Numbered from the stretch's first letter, positions 46,200 to 58,502 are shown. The stretch: DNA of 64,000 nucleotides from Dipteris shenzhenensis (GCA_047967505.1 CM106539.1), one strand, 5' to 3'. The notes: generated by a model from the letters alone, not told the origin. Program-made: numbers and translations.

Positions 46200-47340
46200 A
46201 CAGAGATTTACAGGACACTTTGAGTACATTTCTTGCACCAAGTCTACAACTAGCAATCTCAATCTGGAGGCATTTGCTAAGTTATACAACTCCAATTACG
46301 ACACATGAAAATACCAAATGGAGACCATTCTTGTACTTCAAGACAAATAGGAGTATGTCGATGGATCTATACCTAGACCATTGGATGATCCAGCCACCAG
46401 TAGCTCTACTCCACCTGTTGTCACAGCATCAGTAGTGGGATCTACAACAAGATCTATAGCTACAAAAATAGTTTCCACACCTGTAGCAGATCCTGCCATT
46501 GCCCGAGCTCAAACAGAACGGGATAAGAAAGACAAGTACGCACATCATCTGATCAAGCAGAATGTGCAAGATGTCATGCTAGGATAGCTCAACACAGTCA
46601 AGACATCAAAAGAAGGATGGGATATGTTTGCAGCTCTCTACGAGTCTAAGAACACTTCCAAGATTCTCACACTGAGAAACCAAATCAACCAGAGTTTCTG
46701 CAATAGCAGCGAAATCAGTCATGCTTATGTACTCCAGATAAAAGACTACAACAATCAACTTGCAGCAACAAGAGAGACCATGAATCCAGCAGAAATGGTT
46801 CAAGTCATCCTGAATGGACTAGGAGAGGGATATGAAAATCTAGTCCAGAGTATTGCCATCCAACGGTAAATTTTGACACTGGAAGAACTCCAATCAGTCC
46901 TACTTAGTGAAGAACTCAGGAGCAAGCCATTCAAGCACGAAAAGTTCATTCTAATGATCAGGCATTCACAGCTTTAGACAGAAGCAAAGGCAAAGGTAGA
47001 TCATTCCAGAGAAGTGGTCATCATCAGCAAAGTCAGAATCAGCATCAGCATCATCCTCAGCAACATCAGAATCAGCAAAGAGGAAATCATTCCAATCGAG
47101 GAAGATTCCAAGGACGAGGGAATGCATCCACCAACGTGTCAAACATCCAATGCAACAACTGTCATAAGTTTGAATACTATGAAATAGATTATCGTAAGAA
47201 GGAATACGACCAAGGCGATCATCCCAACAGTAATCGAGGAAATTTTCACGACAAAGGAAATCATCATGGTGGACATTCTAGTCATACTCATTTTGCAAAT
47301 GAACATGAGAATATATTTCTGGCAAATGAGGAAATGCAAT
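46200..47340 (+). pseudogene. gag: Copia gag (third element)
   Basis: The pieces LEAFAKLYNSN, METILVLQDKQEYVDGSI, KEGWDMFAALYESKNTSKIL and LNGLGEGYENLVQ identify a copia gag read over several frames and stops. The zinc knuckle at about 47145-47190 reads CNNCHKFEYYEIDY, so its His and last Cys are both Tyr. Confidence 0.8.
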
Positions 47341-48560
47341 AGACTGATACAGTGTACCTAGACACTGATTGCATTCTCAAAGAGGATTTTAGCTATCAGC
47401 TTAGGAATTAGAATATGGCAATTGGGATTCCTAAGCTACAGTTTCTTGAAAAATTTTGCGAAGCATGCTGCTTCGACAAACAAAAGGGAACCAACTTTGA
47501 CAAAAGTACCTCTCGTGCATGAGGTATTCTTGATTTGATACATACAGATGTATGGAGTTATGCCCAGACCCGCAATATCAATGGTTCACTTTACTACTTG
47601 ACTTTCATCAACGACTACAATAGATATTGTTGGGTCTACTTTCTGAAAGAGAAATCTAAAGTGTTTTTCAGATTTCAAGAACTCAAAGCCATGATAGAAA
47701 AACAGACAGGCAGAAAGATCAAAGTCATGAGATCAGATAGAGGAGGTGAATACATGTCTTCAATATTCATGAACTTTTGTAGAAGTCACAGCATTCGAAG
47801 ACAATTCACTTGTGTTGATACTCCTCAACAGAATGCAAGAGCTGAAAGAAAGAATGGGACTTCAGCAAACAGTGCTAGAGTAATGCTCAGTGAGAAGCAT
47901 CATCCGAATCAATATTGGGCAGAAGCAATAGCCACTGCGAACTACTCGCTTAAGCTTCCTACTGAACCGATACAGGGTATGACTCCTTATAAAGCATTCA
48001 CTGGACATAAGCCACACATTAGGCATCTCCACATATTTAGTTGCATAGCATATGCCCACATACATGATTATCATCGCAGAAAATTGGATGCGAAGTCACG
48101 CAAATGCATCATGGTTGGCTAGAATGAAGAAAGCAAAGCATACAAATTGTATAATCCCATCAACCGCAAGGTCATTAGCAAGAGCTGAAAGAAAGAATGG
48201 GACTTTAGCAAACAATGCTAGAGCAATGCTCAGTGAGAAGCATCATCCGAATCAGTATTGGGCAGAAGCAATAGCCACTGCGAACTACTCGCTTAACCGG
48301 CTTCCTACTGAACCGATACAGGGTATGACTCCTTATAAAGCATTCACTAGACATAAGCCACACATTAGGCATCTCCGCATATTTAGTTGCATAGCATATG
48401 CCCACATACATGATTATCATCGCAGAAAATTGGATATGAAGTCATGCAAATGCATCATGGTTGGCTATAATGAAGAAAGCAAAGCATACAAATTGTATAA
48501 TCCCATCAACCGCAAGGTTATTATCTCTAGAGATGTAATCTTTGATGAGGAATCAAAATG
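47341..48560 (+). pseudogene. pol: Copia integrase with internal tandem duplication
   Basis: Only YLDTDC remains of the protease active site; most of the protease is deleted. Integrase shows FCEACCFDKQKGTNF, LIHTDVWSYAQT, FINDYNRYCWVYF, SDRGGEYMSS and ARAERKNGT. The segment from GCAAGAGCTGAAAG (47835) to about 48177 is repeated at 48178-48523. It is 343 bp long, so the duplication shifts the frame. Confidence 0.88.
47835..48523 (+). repeat. 343-bp tandem duplication inside integrase
   Basis: Both copies start GCAAGAGCTGAAAGAAAGAA and run to CCGCAAGGTTATTA. They differ at few positions, so the duplication is recent compared with the element. Confidence 0.92.
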
Positions 48561-48582
48561 AAAAACCTCAAATACACAGGAG

Positions 48583-50360
48583 ATGGAAGCATCGACTTCA
48601 CAATCATCTACAGAAAAGGTCGATGAAGAAAAGCAAGAATTGCCAGAAACACCCCAAGCAGAGCCACAACAGCTCAGACGGTCTACTAGGGAAAGCAGAT
48701 CACCAGCCAGATTGACATATGCTCAGAAAAGCAAAGCAATTCATGTGAAAACCACCAACTATGCTCTTATGACTACCATCATGGCTACAAAAGAGCCAGT
48801 GTACTTAGAAGATGTAGTAGACAAGCCAGAATGACAAACTACTATGAATGAAGAAATGGATGCTTTGTATAAGAATAATACTTAGATGCGACCTTCTACC
48901 AGGAAAGAAAGCCATAGCAAACAAATGGGTATACAAAGTGAAGTACAATTCAAATGGAAGTATTCAAAGATACAAAGCCAGACTAGTTGCAAAAGGATTT
49001 GCACAACAATATGGTCAGGATTATGATGAGACTTATGCTCCAGTAGCAAAGATGGATTCCATACAATTCTTGATATCACTAGTGACACTCAGCAGATGGA
49101 ATGTGTATCAGCTCGATGTCAAGAATGCATTTCTCAATGGTTACCTAGACGAGGAAGTCTACATGCAACAACCAGCAGGTTATGTTGAACCAGGAAAAGA
49201 GAATAAGGTTTGCCATCTCAAGAAAAGTCTCTACGGCTTAAAGCAAGCATCCAGAAGTTGATAGAGCAGAATCGACAAGTATTTTGCTGATCTAAGATAC
49301 ATAAAATCCAATGCAGATCATATACTCTACTACAAAGTCAAGGGGAAGACATTACTATTGCACTTTTGTACGTAGATAATCTGATTGTGACAAAAAGCAA
49401 GGATAGCTTCATCAAAAAACTAAAATAAGACTTACCTACAGAAGTCAACATAAAAGATCTTGAACTTACGCACTATTGAATTGAGTTCTAGAGAGATTCA
49501 GATAGCACATTCATGAGTCAGCTCAAGTATGTTGACAGTCTCCTGAAGAAGTTTCATATAGTAGATTGCAAGATTGTAACCACTCCCATGGAACAAAGTT
49601 TGAAACTTACAAAAGATTCAGAAAAGCCTACAGTCAATGACAGGTACGACAAACAGCTCATCAGATCTCTTATATATCTGACTATCACACGGTCTGATAT
49701 CTGTTATGTAGTAAGCTTACTTGCACAGTTTATGACAAATCCATAACAGTCTCACTGGAATGCAACCAAAAGAGTCTTAAGATACATTAGAGATACAAGA
49801 CAGTTTGGGATAGAATACAGAGGAAGTCATCCACGGTTGCATGGATACTCTGATAGTGACTATACCGGAGATCACGAGACCAAGAGATCGACATAGGGAT
49901 ATGCATTTTTTCTTGGTCAAGGTACTATATCATGGTTGTCAAACAAACAGCCAACTGTTTCTTTGTGTTCGACTGAAGCAGAATATAGAGCACTCACCAC
50001 AGGTGCTTGTGAGGCTATATGGCTCCAAAGACTATTGTCAGAAACAAATTACTTTAATGAGTCAAAGCCAACAACAATATACTGTGATAATTAATCGACT
50101 CAAGCATTGGCTAAGAATCCAGTATATCACTCCAGGACAAAGCACATTAATGTCAAAGAGCACTTCATTAGAGAAAGCGTTACTTGGTGACATCACACTG
50201 CAGCATTGTGATAGCAAAGAGAATGTTGCAAACATCTTTACCAAACCACTCGGTAAAGAGCTTTTCGAAAAACACCGACTAGCTCTTAGTTTGACGCAGA
50301 GGAAGGACATTCCCAAAGCATTTACAACATCCCTACATTTAGTATACATGAGTGGAGTGT
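48583..50360 (+). pseudogene. pol: Copia RT and RNase H (third element)
   Basis: A linker (RRSTRESRSPARLTY) leads into RT with ANKWVYKVKYNSNGSI, LDVKNAFLNGYLDEEVY and YGLKQAS. The catalytic YVDD reads YVDN (about 49372). RNase H retains SDSDYTGDH-type sequence, TVSLCSTEAEYRALT and QHCDSKENVANIFTKPLGKE, in different frames. Many stops. Confidence 0.85.
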
Positions 50361-50556
50361 AGTACTGCATACATGATGTATCTCATGAAGAGGCATCTTA
50401 AAGAGGTGTTGTAGTGCCATTCACATTTGCTATTTCCTTCCTACCTATTACCTGCAATGACTCTCTTGTCTACATGTCCTATGATCTATCATGTTCATGA
50501 AGTCATATCAGAGTAACACATTCATGCCTTAGTAAGCTCCACAATTGTCCCATTTT

Positions 50557-53469
50557 TTATGTGATGGAAATCACATTATGTAACCCAAAGTTCATGTCAG
50601 AAACATCTCCCTCCTCTTCCATCTGTTCAATATAAATCTCATGGGTTTGTTGGCAATATTGGTCATGTACACCAAAGGTATGTACCATATTATTGACATC
50701 AATCCAACTATGCCGTGCTTCGTGTTTGACTCCCCTGTATTCTATTAATTTTCTCAGTTCAGCCTGGCCATTATCACTCCCAGATGCAGCATAGATGTTT
50801 GAAAGGAGAACATATGCGGCAGTATTTTCAGAATCCAGCTCAAGCACATGTTTTGCAATACGTTCTGCTAGGTTTGCATCACCATGCCTTCTGCAAGCAC
50901 TGAGCAAACTCATCCACACTGCAACATTTGGTTGAAATGGCAGTTTCAAAATAAAATCTTCAGCCTCACCAAGACACCCTAAACGACCAAAAAGACTAAC
51001 CATAATAGCAAAATGCTCTGACGTGGGGACCATTCCATATTGGTGAATCATAGAATAGAAATAAGAAAAACCTTCAATGAAAAGACCTGCTTGATTGCAT
51101 GCATTAAGAACAGCTCCAAAGGTCAACTCATCAGGTTTAAACCCTTTCTCTTGCATTTGTTGGAAAAGTTTGATTGCCTCTTTGCCATAGCCACATTGTG
51201 CGAATCCTGCAATGATTGAATTCCAAGAGACTGTATCTTGTCGAGGTAACCTATCAAAAACTTGAAGTGCAGAATCTAGATTCCCACACCTTGCATACAT
51301 GTGGATGAGGATATTGCCGACAAATGAATCTGAATCAAGGCCTGATTTGATAACACAATTGTGTACCTGTTTGCCCTGTTCCAGCGATGCCAGGTTAGCA
51401 CACGCATCAAGGACACCTTTGAAGGTGAACTGGTTTGGCTTCTCATGACTCTGCTGCATCTGTTCAAAGATGTCTAGTGCTTTTGTTCCCTGCCCTTGGT
51501 GTGCATATCCAGAAATCATGGCAGTCCAGGAGACTACATCAAGTGTAAGCAACTGGTCAAAAATCTTGTGAGCATTTTCCATGCTCCCACATGTTAAATA
51601 CATAGTGATAAGAGCATTCGCTACAAACTCATCTGACTCAAACCCACTTTCGATAATACACCCATGGATCTGCTTGCCAAGTGTCAATGCCATCGGACTA
51701 GTACATGCACCTAAAATACTGCTAAATGTAAAATGATTTGGTTTTATGCCTTCTTGTTGCATCAGCTGAAAGCCTTCCAATGCCTTATCACAATTCCCAT
51801 GCTCTGTGAATGCCGAAATAATTGTATTCCAAGAAACCACGTCTCGCTTAGGAATATTGTCAAAGACCTCACATGCATCATGTATGCTTCCACATTTGGC
51901 ATACATGTCAACCAAAGAATTTCCTACAAGGACGTGAGATTCCAATCCCACTTTGAGGATAAGGCAATGTACATACTTGCCTTGTTCCAGGGCCACTAGG
52001 CTGCTGCAAGCAGTTAACACACTGCTGAAGGTGAATTGGTCTGGCTTCAAGCCTTCCAATTGCATTTTCTCTAAAAGATCCAATGCCTCCTTCTCAAATC
52101 CATGCTGGGAATATGCTGCAATTATGGCAGTCCAAGAAACAACATCACGTGCAATCATCTTGTTGAACACACTGCATGCATCTTCAATGGTTCCACATTT
52201 AGCATACATGCTGATAAGGGCTGTCCCTACAAACACATTTGATGCAAATCCAGTTTTGACAATGTAGACATGCACCTCCTGGCCCTTTGCAAGAGCTCCA
52301 AGGCTTGCACATGCACTGAGAACACTTCCAAATGAAAATTCAGTTGGTTCAACACCTTCCAACTGCATTTGCATGAAAAGTTCAAGGGCTACATTGCCAT
52401 GCCCATGCTGGGCGTAGGCTGCAATCATTGTGTTCCATAAAACAACATCCCGTTGAGATGTCATGTTGAAAACTCGGCATGCATCCTCTATACTCCCACA
52501 TTTGGCATACATGTCAACTAGAGTGTTCACCACTGAGACATTTGACTCTAATTCACTCACCATGATGCATGCATGGACTTGTCTGCCTCTTGTAAGAGCT
52601 GCTAGGCTGGCACATGCATTGAGAACACTGCTTAGAGCAAAGTGATCAGGCGTCATTCCTTCCTGTTGCATTTGCTGAAAGTATCCAAGCGCCTCCCATC
52701 CCCGATTATTTCTTACACATGCTGCAATCATGGATGTCCAGGAGATTGCATCTCTATTGCCCATCTTGTAAAATACTTGCCGCACATCTTGTAGAGCGCA
52801 CCACTTGCTGTACATTTTGACAAGGGCAGTCCCTACTATTGCATTTGATTCAGACCCATGGCATATTATCTGAAGATGGATTATTTTCCCCCTTGTAAGT
52901 GCTGATGGGCTCAAGCATGTATCGAGAATACTTACGAAAGTGACTTTATTTGGCATCACACCTTCAAGTTGCATTTGCAGAAAAACTTCATAAGCCCTGT
53001 CAGAACATCCATAATTGGAATACCCTGCCACCAGGGCAGTCCACGAGACCACATTTTTTTGAGACAGTTCATCAAACACCTTGCGTGCATCCTGCAGACT
53101 TCCACACTTGGCATACATGTTGACAAGATGGTTACCAACAAAGAGGTCCCCCTCAAAGTTCCTTTGGATGACGTGGGCGTGAATTCGCTTGCCAGCTTGC
53201 AAACCTTTCACCGTGACGCAAACCTGTAGGAGGTATGCATAAGCTTGTGAGTCTGTCATTAGTCCTTGCTGATTTATGATGTCTAAATTGGTCTCAGACT
53301 CCTGGAATTGGACCATTTTAACAAGCCTGCACAGTTCGCTGTTCATCTTGTTTTTCCCATCTCCCCGCTCCTCTCTTGAGACTGGCCCTCCTTTGTATGT
53401 CTCGCCGAGAGGCGTGCTGAAACGGACACCAATGCTCCCACGACATTGATGTCTAGTAAGAAAACGCAT
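50557..53469 (-). CDS. PLS-class pentatricopeptide repeat protein, E-type
   Basis: A single uninterrupted frame of 970 codons from ATG 53469. The first 30 residues are Arg/Ser-rich with few acids (MRFLTRHQCRGSIGVRFSTP), which suggests an organelle-targeting peptide, probably mitochondrial. From about residue 75 to 830 it consists of PPR triplets with the usual landmarks (GNHLVNMYAKCGSLQDARKV, VVSWTALVAGYS, MQLEGVMPNKVTF). The C-terminus is an E/E+ domain (AAYVLLSNIYAASG, HSWIDVNNMVHTF); no DYW deaminase domain follows. Such proteins bind single organellar transcripts and act in C-to-U editing, often with a DYW partner, or in processing. The RNA target is not deduced. No introns or defects are seen, and the 3' side is close to a copia LTR. 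Confidence 0.93.
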   Translation of the reverse strand: MRFLTRHQCRGSIGVRFSTPLGETYKGGPVSREERGDGKNKMNSELCRLVKMVQFQESETNLDIINQQGLMTDSQAYAYLLQVCVTVKGLQAGKRIHAHVIQRNFEGDLFVGNHLVNMYAKCGSLQDARKVFDELSQKNVVSWTALVAGYSNYGCSDRAYEVFLQMQLEGVMPNKVTFVSILDTCLSPSALTRGKIIHLQIICHGSESNAIVGTALVKMYSKWCALQDVRQVFYKMGNRDAISWTSMIAACVRNNRGWEALGYFQQMQQEGMTPDHFALSSVLNACASLAALTRGRQVHACIMVSELESNVSVVNTLVDMYAKCGSIEDACRVFNMTSQRDVVLWNTMIAAYAQHGHGNVALELFMQMQLEGVEPTEFSFGSVLSACASLGALAKGQEVHVYIVKTGFASNVFVGTALISMYAKCGTIEDACSVFNKMIARDVVSWTAIIAAYSQHGFEKEALDLLEKMQLEGLKPDQFTFSSVLTACSSLVALEQGKYVHCLILKVGLESHVLVGNSLVDMYAKCGSIHDACEVFDNIPKRDVVSWNTIISAFTEHGNCDKALEGFQLMQQEGIKPNHFTFSSILGACTSPMALTLGKQIHGCIIESGFESDEFVANALITMYLTCGSMENAHKIFDQLLTLDVVSWTAMISGYAHQGQGTKALDIFEQMQQSHEKPNQFTFKGVLDACANLASLEQGKQVHNCVIKSGLDSDSFVGNILIHMYARCGNLDSALQVFDRLPRQDTVSWNSIIAGFAQCGYGKEAIKLFQQMQEKGFKPDELTFGAVLNACNQAGLFIEGFSYFYSMIHQYGMVPTSEHFAIMVSLFGRLGCLGEAEDFILKLPFQPNVAVWMSLLSACRRHGDANLAERIAKHVLELDSENTAAYVLLSNIYAASGSDNGQAELRKLIEYRGVKHEARHSWIDVNNMVHTFGVHDQYCQQTHEIYIEQMEEEGDVSDMNFGLHNVISIT

Positions 53470-54149
53470 TTGAACTCACAGTTGAAGACTTCTCCTTCTA
53501 CTGCGACTTCTCGAGTACACATCTTGTTTCTTCTACGCGTGAACTGAAAAGTGGACGTAGAATTGTGTTAATTTGTTGCACAAATCATGTGACAAAATCC
53601 TGGAAATTGAAGTCTTTACGGCAGGCAGCCTAAAGCCCTGTTCTCCCACCTCCTTCACCCACCTCTCATCAATATGAGCCCATGATCGAGATTGATTTGA
53701 ATTAATCTCAACCTTGAAAAACACCAAAACATGGCTTTAGGCTGCATGTCGTAAAAACGGTCTCCATTGATTTAACTTTTATCCCAAAAAAGTGCTTTTC
53801 AAAGTGTTATATAAACATACTTGGATGCTGCTAACTAAGTGAGGTCGACTAAAACAACAGAGGCGAGCTCTTTTCTTAGTGTAAAACTTTTAAAAACAAA
53901 AGCTGCTTTTGATTGCACCAATTTTAAGCTTCCATTACCCTGGACACGCAGAAAATAGAGACCTCTGCATATTAGCGTGTCCTATTTCGAGCTAAGAAAT
54001 CACTGCTAGGGAATGGCAACCTAGAAACAAAGCTAAATACTTCATAGACATGTTCAAAAACAAGCATGAGTAAATTTCTCTGTAAATTAGAGCAGAGGAA
54101 TGATATGTGGACATGTGGGTATCCCTTACAAGGTTCAATGTAAGAAAAT
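53470..54149. other. PPR upstream region
   Basis: This should hold the PPR promoter and 5' UTR. I see no clear TATA box and no other gene. Confidence 0.4.
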
Positions 54150-55100
54150 GGCAAACGTTGTTTGGATGGAGCTCGAGAAGAGATGAAGAACGTGATGTTC
54201 GGTGCATTGGACAAGCTGTTCTGCAAGACGACTGTGAAACCTAGGATGAGACCATGCAGGGTATATTTCATGCAAAAAGCTGCACTTCAAAGGTGGTCCC
54301 TGGAGAAACGTCTCTCCTGGTGCCATCAACCTCATACAGGGAATGTTGTGCCGAGAGGTCAGAGCGAGGCTCTCCCAGCCCAGGTAACTACCAGTTTCAT
54401 CATGGGTTTCTCCATCTCGTCGTCCTACTCCCCACCCCCTCCGTAGTAGCCGCTATTAGAGCTTAGCAGCCCCAAGGTGATTGGCCTCAATGCCAACGGA
54501 CACACAGCATTTGCCAGAAGCTTGTTGAAGCTTGGCAGCCATGGCCTCGTGGCCATGAGCGAAGAATCGGAAGAGGTTGGAGAAGGCGGCTGAGCAAATG
54601 TAAATCTCTACAAGGGTAATGGCAGATTGATGTCCTTTGAAGTGCTTGCTACAAAGGCATTCCCATTCTTGCTATCGCCGCTGCTGCTGGCACAGGCAAA
54701 TACTATAGATTTTTTGAGAGCAAGTTCTCTCTGGCGCCCTCCTTGATGACTCACGTGGTTAATCGCTACAAGATGAGGGACGACGTGAAAACCTACAACG
54801 TTTCTGGGATGGGTTGCGTAGCAAGTATGATAGCAACCGACCTTGCCGAAGATATTCTCCGAGTGCACAAAGATAAATACGTGACTCGAGCTAGGAAGAA
54901 CAAAAAGAAGGCATTGACTATGAGGAGAGGAAGGGGGCATGAGGCGAGGTAAGAGCACGTCCACATTGGACTAATTTCGAAGAACCATCCGAGGATGACG
55001 GAGGAAATGTTGGCACGACCAAAACCAAGTTTGATGTCTTTCATGAGCACATTGCAATTGAAACACTCGGGGGGCATTTTGGAGGCACCATTTTTTGTGT
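54150..55100 (+). pseudogene. 3-ketoacyl-CoA synthase (KCS) pseudogene
   Basis: Two blocks match the FAE1/CUT1-type condensing enzymes that elongate very-long-chain fatty acids at the ER: AREEMKNVMFGALDKLFCKT (54162-54225) and LAPSLMTHVVNRYKMRDDVK followed by YNVSGMGCVASMIATDLAED (54730-54860), which includes the catalytic Cys. A weak C-terminal trace (FDVFHEHIAIETLGGHFGG) lies near 55030-55085. In the intact enzyme the first two blocks are about a dozen residues apart; here about 490 bp of other sequence separates them. The frame changes several times. Confidence 0.65.
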
Positions 55101-55199
55101 GGGTAATCACCCACGGTCCAGCCATGTGGTCAGAAGCCAAGGAATTTATACCAGGAGGTTCGTGTCAAGTGAAGGAGGAGCAGACATCGATATCAGGAG

Positions 55200-56003
55200 G
55201 CATTCGGGGCTAGTAAACTATTAATATCCATTATGTCAATATTGCGATCGTATCTGTGCCTTGGAAGATCATCTCCTGCATCAGTTCATGAATAGATCGA
55301 TGGTAAGATCAATTTGTGCTAAAGCATTTTCATTGGGCCACCTATCATCTTCCTACTTTACTGCATGTATGGTCTCCGCCTTCCTCGCATGCATCGTCTT
55401 CGATCGACTCCACCATGGACGCTCCGACTTCGATTGTCTCCGCCATAAACACTTCATCTTCCTCGCATGCAGACTTTGTTCTATCCTCGCAATAGACCTT
55501 GGCATGCACATGGTCTCAATGACTCGATGGGAGAGGGTATAGGCTTCCCATTTCTCCGGCATGCAGCTGTTGTTCGTAGGTGTTCTTTGTTCAGGGCGCC
55601 TTTGCTGCGTGGTAGTCCAAGTGAACAAAATGATATCAAAGAGTACCATATTAAGGTCCAAGAATCTCGAGTACTTGCTCTCTTTACAGAGATCTGACGA
55701 CCTATTCCAGGGAGGTGTTGCCTGCGAAACCGACTATAAATGAATATGGGACGTATACTTTGGAGCTCATTCGATGCTCGTACTTTGGTTGTCTTTCTGT
55801 GCAATGGAAAATTGTGAGGGAAGTAGTAACTCGATGGGTCATGCGGTCTCTAGAAAATCAGTGGACATTGACGATAACACTTTCCATTGTGGTGCAATAT
55901 CATGATTCTCTTTCGACTTTCTTTTTCATTTCTTTTTCATTTCGACATTGTTCGTTTGCATCGTTGTTTAACAACTATGTAATCTACTACAAAAATAGTG
56001 AAA
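55200..56003. other. Unassigned spacer
   Basis: No gene or repeat is recognised up to the transposon end at 56004. Confidence 0.45.
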
Positions 56004-56036
56004 CATTAGGAGAAAAGGGAGCTCATTTTGGGGCCT
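56004..56036 (+). repeat. Left terminal inverted repeat of copy B
   Basis: It reads CATTAGGAGAAAAGGGAGCT then CATTTTGGGGCCT. It differs from the right end at positions 8, 9, 18 and 33. Confidence 0.82.
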
Positions 56037-56479
56037 TTTACGGTTTGGAAAAATAAGCTCTCAACCAATCAATAGAGGGCCAACGTAACGTTGAAAATTC
56101 ACGAAAATAAGAGAAAATAGAAAAAAGAAACAATACTTTATGTAAGTACAAGCGTGCTACATTAATGTGGAGATTGGTTTTTTATTCTCAGAAGATCTTT
56201 GGACAAGAAGATAGAATCTAAACTGACATTTTATCTGACAAGATCCTTCCCGCTTCCACCTTCCTTTGAACTTTCAAATGTTGTGCCGCCTTTCGTGCGA
56301 AAGGTCTACCATTCTACACCATTGCCTCATTGTGCAACAGCCTTTCTTTTCCAAAACTGCTCCCTTGATCCTGTTTGGCGTAGAGTAAGATGTTTCTCGT
56401 CAACTGTCTGTCTGCCCACTTTCTCTTTCTTGAAACTTCGAATTGTTATCTTAGTTACATTACTTTGCTATTGTTACAG

Positions 56480-57938
56480 ATTCAGAAAATCTCCATGGTG
56501 AACCAAAACCACGGCCGTTCTTGTGGAAGACGCTCTGTGGATGATAATGCTACGAAGGCAGAATTATACCAAACATCCTTACCCCGTCGACCTGCTTCTT
56601 CTATTTCGTCGGTAGAGAATTCAAGTACAGTCAAAACGGAAGGAACTTGGGAAAGGTTTAGTGTTTCGAAAGGAGCATGGGTGCTCATGCAACCTAGCAA
56701 AAGAAAAAGACCCCAGACAAAAAACATTTTCTTGGCGTCGTGGAAGGGAAGAGTACGAGATTTTAAAATCACCAAATGGAAGAAGATATCCGTGAAAGAA
56801 GATTTGATTCAGCACGTGTACATGCATAAAGAACCTTGTCTTGCGAGACTATCCAAGAAATCTTCCGCAACACAGGCCTAATTGTATATTTTTCTATTGT
56901 GGTTTTTTTCTTCATGAGGTGTACGGATTTTTAAGATGAAGCTTTCTCTCTTAGCTTATTGACATTCTTGTGTTGTTTTATTTCAGATTTATATCCTTCA
57001 TCGTATGAGACATGGCAAAACATCGATTGTATTCTGGGATTTATAGATGTTCTGCATGGATCGATAGGAGAACAACAATACCAAGGTCGATGTGCAACAG
57101 AGCTAGCTCAATCGAGTATATTTTTTACTGATCATTTTTATCAGTTGCTGGACAAAGCTAACACACATGGTGTATTAATAAAACAAGACCTTTCGGCGTG
57201 GAATTCAGTGGATTGGCCTCACCCACATTCTAGTGTTACAGAGGCATATAGGGCGAAGCTTTTTACAGAAGTACAGAAAGCTCTGAGGCCCAATATTGCC
57301 ACTAGGATAATAAAAATTTCTTTGTGCATGCCTCTCACAGTTTTTGTGGACTTGTTTAATACCTTTCCAGTGAAGGTTTCAAAAACAATGTTCACAGTTA
57401 AAGCAACAAATTCGGCATGCATGCCACAATTTTTGGATAAAGGTTGGGATAAGAAGACATGTAGTTCAGTGTTTTGTGAGGTGGTCCAACCTTCTATGCA
57501 ACTGAAGTACATGGTTGCATCACAAAATTTTATTTTCTCTTTTTATTACAAGTGCAGTCGAATGCTAGGCACAAAGCTTGTCCCAATGGATCAAGATGAA
57601 GAGTCTTTTGGTGCAGAAAATAAACTTATTGATATTGATGTTGTTGAGAATGGTGATGTGCTAGTCAATATCTCATTAAGAGAATGTTGCTCCCTAGCTC
57701 AATTGCGCAGTGACATTCTGTTTGAGACTGAAGGTTCTATCTCAAATGACTTTTCATTTATCTACAACAACAGAAAGGTACACCATCTGATTTATCCTAG
57801 TCTCATTAAGCATTGCTATTAGTTTAATTTACCACTCTGATTCATATTGCTTTTTTGCAGTTACTCAAAAGAAGAGAGAGCTCAATAAATTGCAAAGACA
57901 TCGAAAATTTAAAAATTGAGATAACACAGACTCCATAA
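56480..57938 (+). pseudogene. Second transposon gene, unknown function
   Basis: A 5' intron (donor about 56384, acceptor 56479) precedes ATG 56495 (MVNQNHGRSCGRRS). The first coding block is basic (KRKRPQTKN, SWKGRVRDFKITKWKK) and ends at TAA 56879. A second exon opens after an acceptor at 56986 and runs to a donor at 57778 (DLYPSSYETWQNIDCILGFI, then SNDFSFIYNNRK). It joins in phase to a short last exon at 57861-57938 (LLKRRESSINCKDIENLKIE). The join of the first two blocks is out of phase, so either an exon is missed or the copy is broken. I recognise no domain. It may be an accessory DNA-binding factor, as in other two-gene transposons; this is a guess. Confidence 0.5.
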
Positions 57939-58502
57939 ACAAAGGTTTTGTATTCAATCAAGTAAGATTTTGTACAGAACTGTTTAGCTAAATATGTAGA
58001 ACATATTTCTGACATCCATTTTCTATTTATGTACAGCTTGATCCAGAGGCTGCTCTACATTTTCTGGAGGATCTTTTCTCTGCTGCTCCATCCTGTCCGT
58101 GCTCCATCCTGTCTCCTCCACTGCCCCAGGAGCCTCTCTTTGCTGCTTCTCCACCTTCTCCTCAATATCAGCAGCAGGTCTTTGCTCCTGTGTCTGCTCC
58201 TCCTCAGCACTATGTGATTGCTCCTGTGGCTTCTGGTCCTCAGCATTAGGTGCTTCATTTGTGGGATCAAGGTGTATGACACCTTCTTGTACTTTAGAGC
58301 TTTCACCCAGCTCCACAGTAGCTGGTACAATAGGTTTGGGGGAGGCATAGCTCAAAAACCTCCAAATTGTATGAGCTCTAAAATTATGTACATAGTTGGA
58401 GCTGAAGCTATCCTCTTTCATCTGCAATGGCAGAGGATAATTTAGAACACTTTGTATCATTATGAATTATCTTCAAGCTAAATGAAAAGTATTTTTCCTT
58501 AC

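Larger units (their letters stand above)
46200..50550 (+). mobile_element. Copia retrotransposon, 5' LTR not found, broken
   Basis: Gag, a protease stub, integrase with a tandem duplication, RT and RNase H follow in copia order. A purine tract (CATCTTAAAGAGG) at 50394-50406 leads to an apparent 3' LTR start TGTTGTAGTGCC at 50407. The LTR end is unclear because the PPR stop codon lies only 150 bp further. Confidence 0.85.

Noticed and set aside
51276-53229. Plus- and minus-strand frames inside the PPR gene
   Set aside because: Shadows of the PPR coding sequence in other frames.
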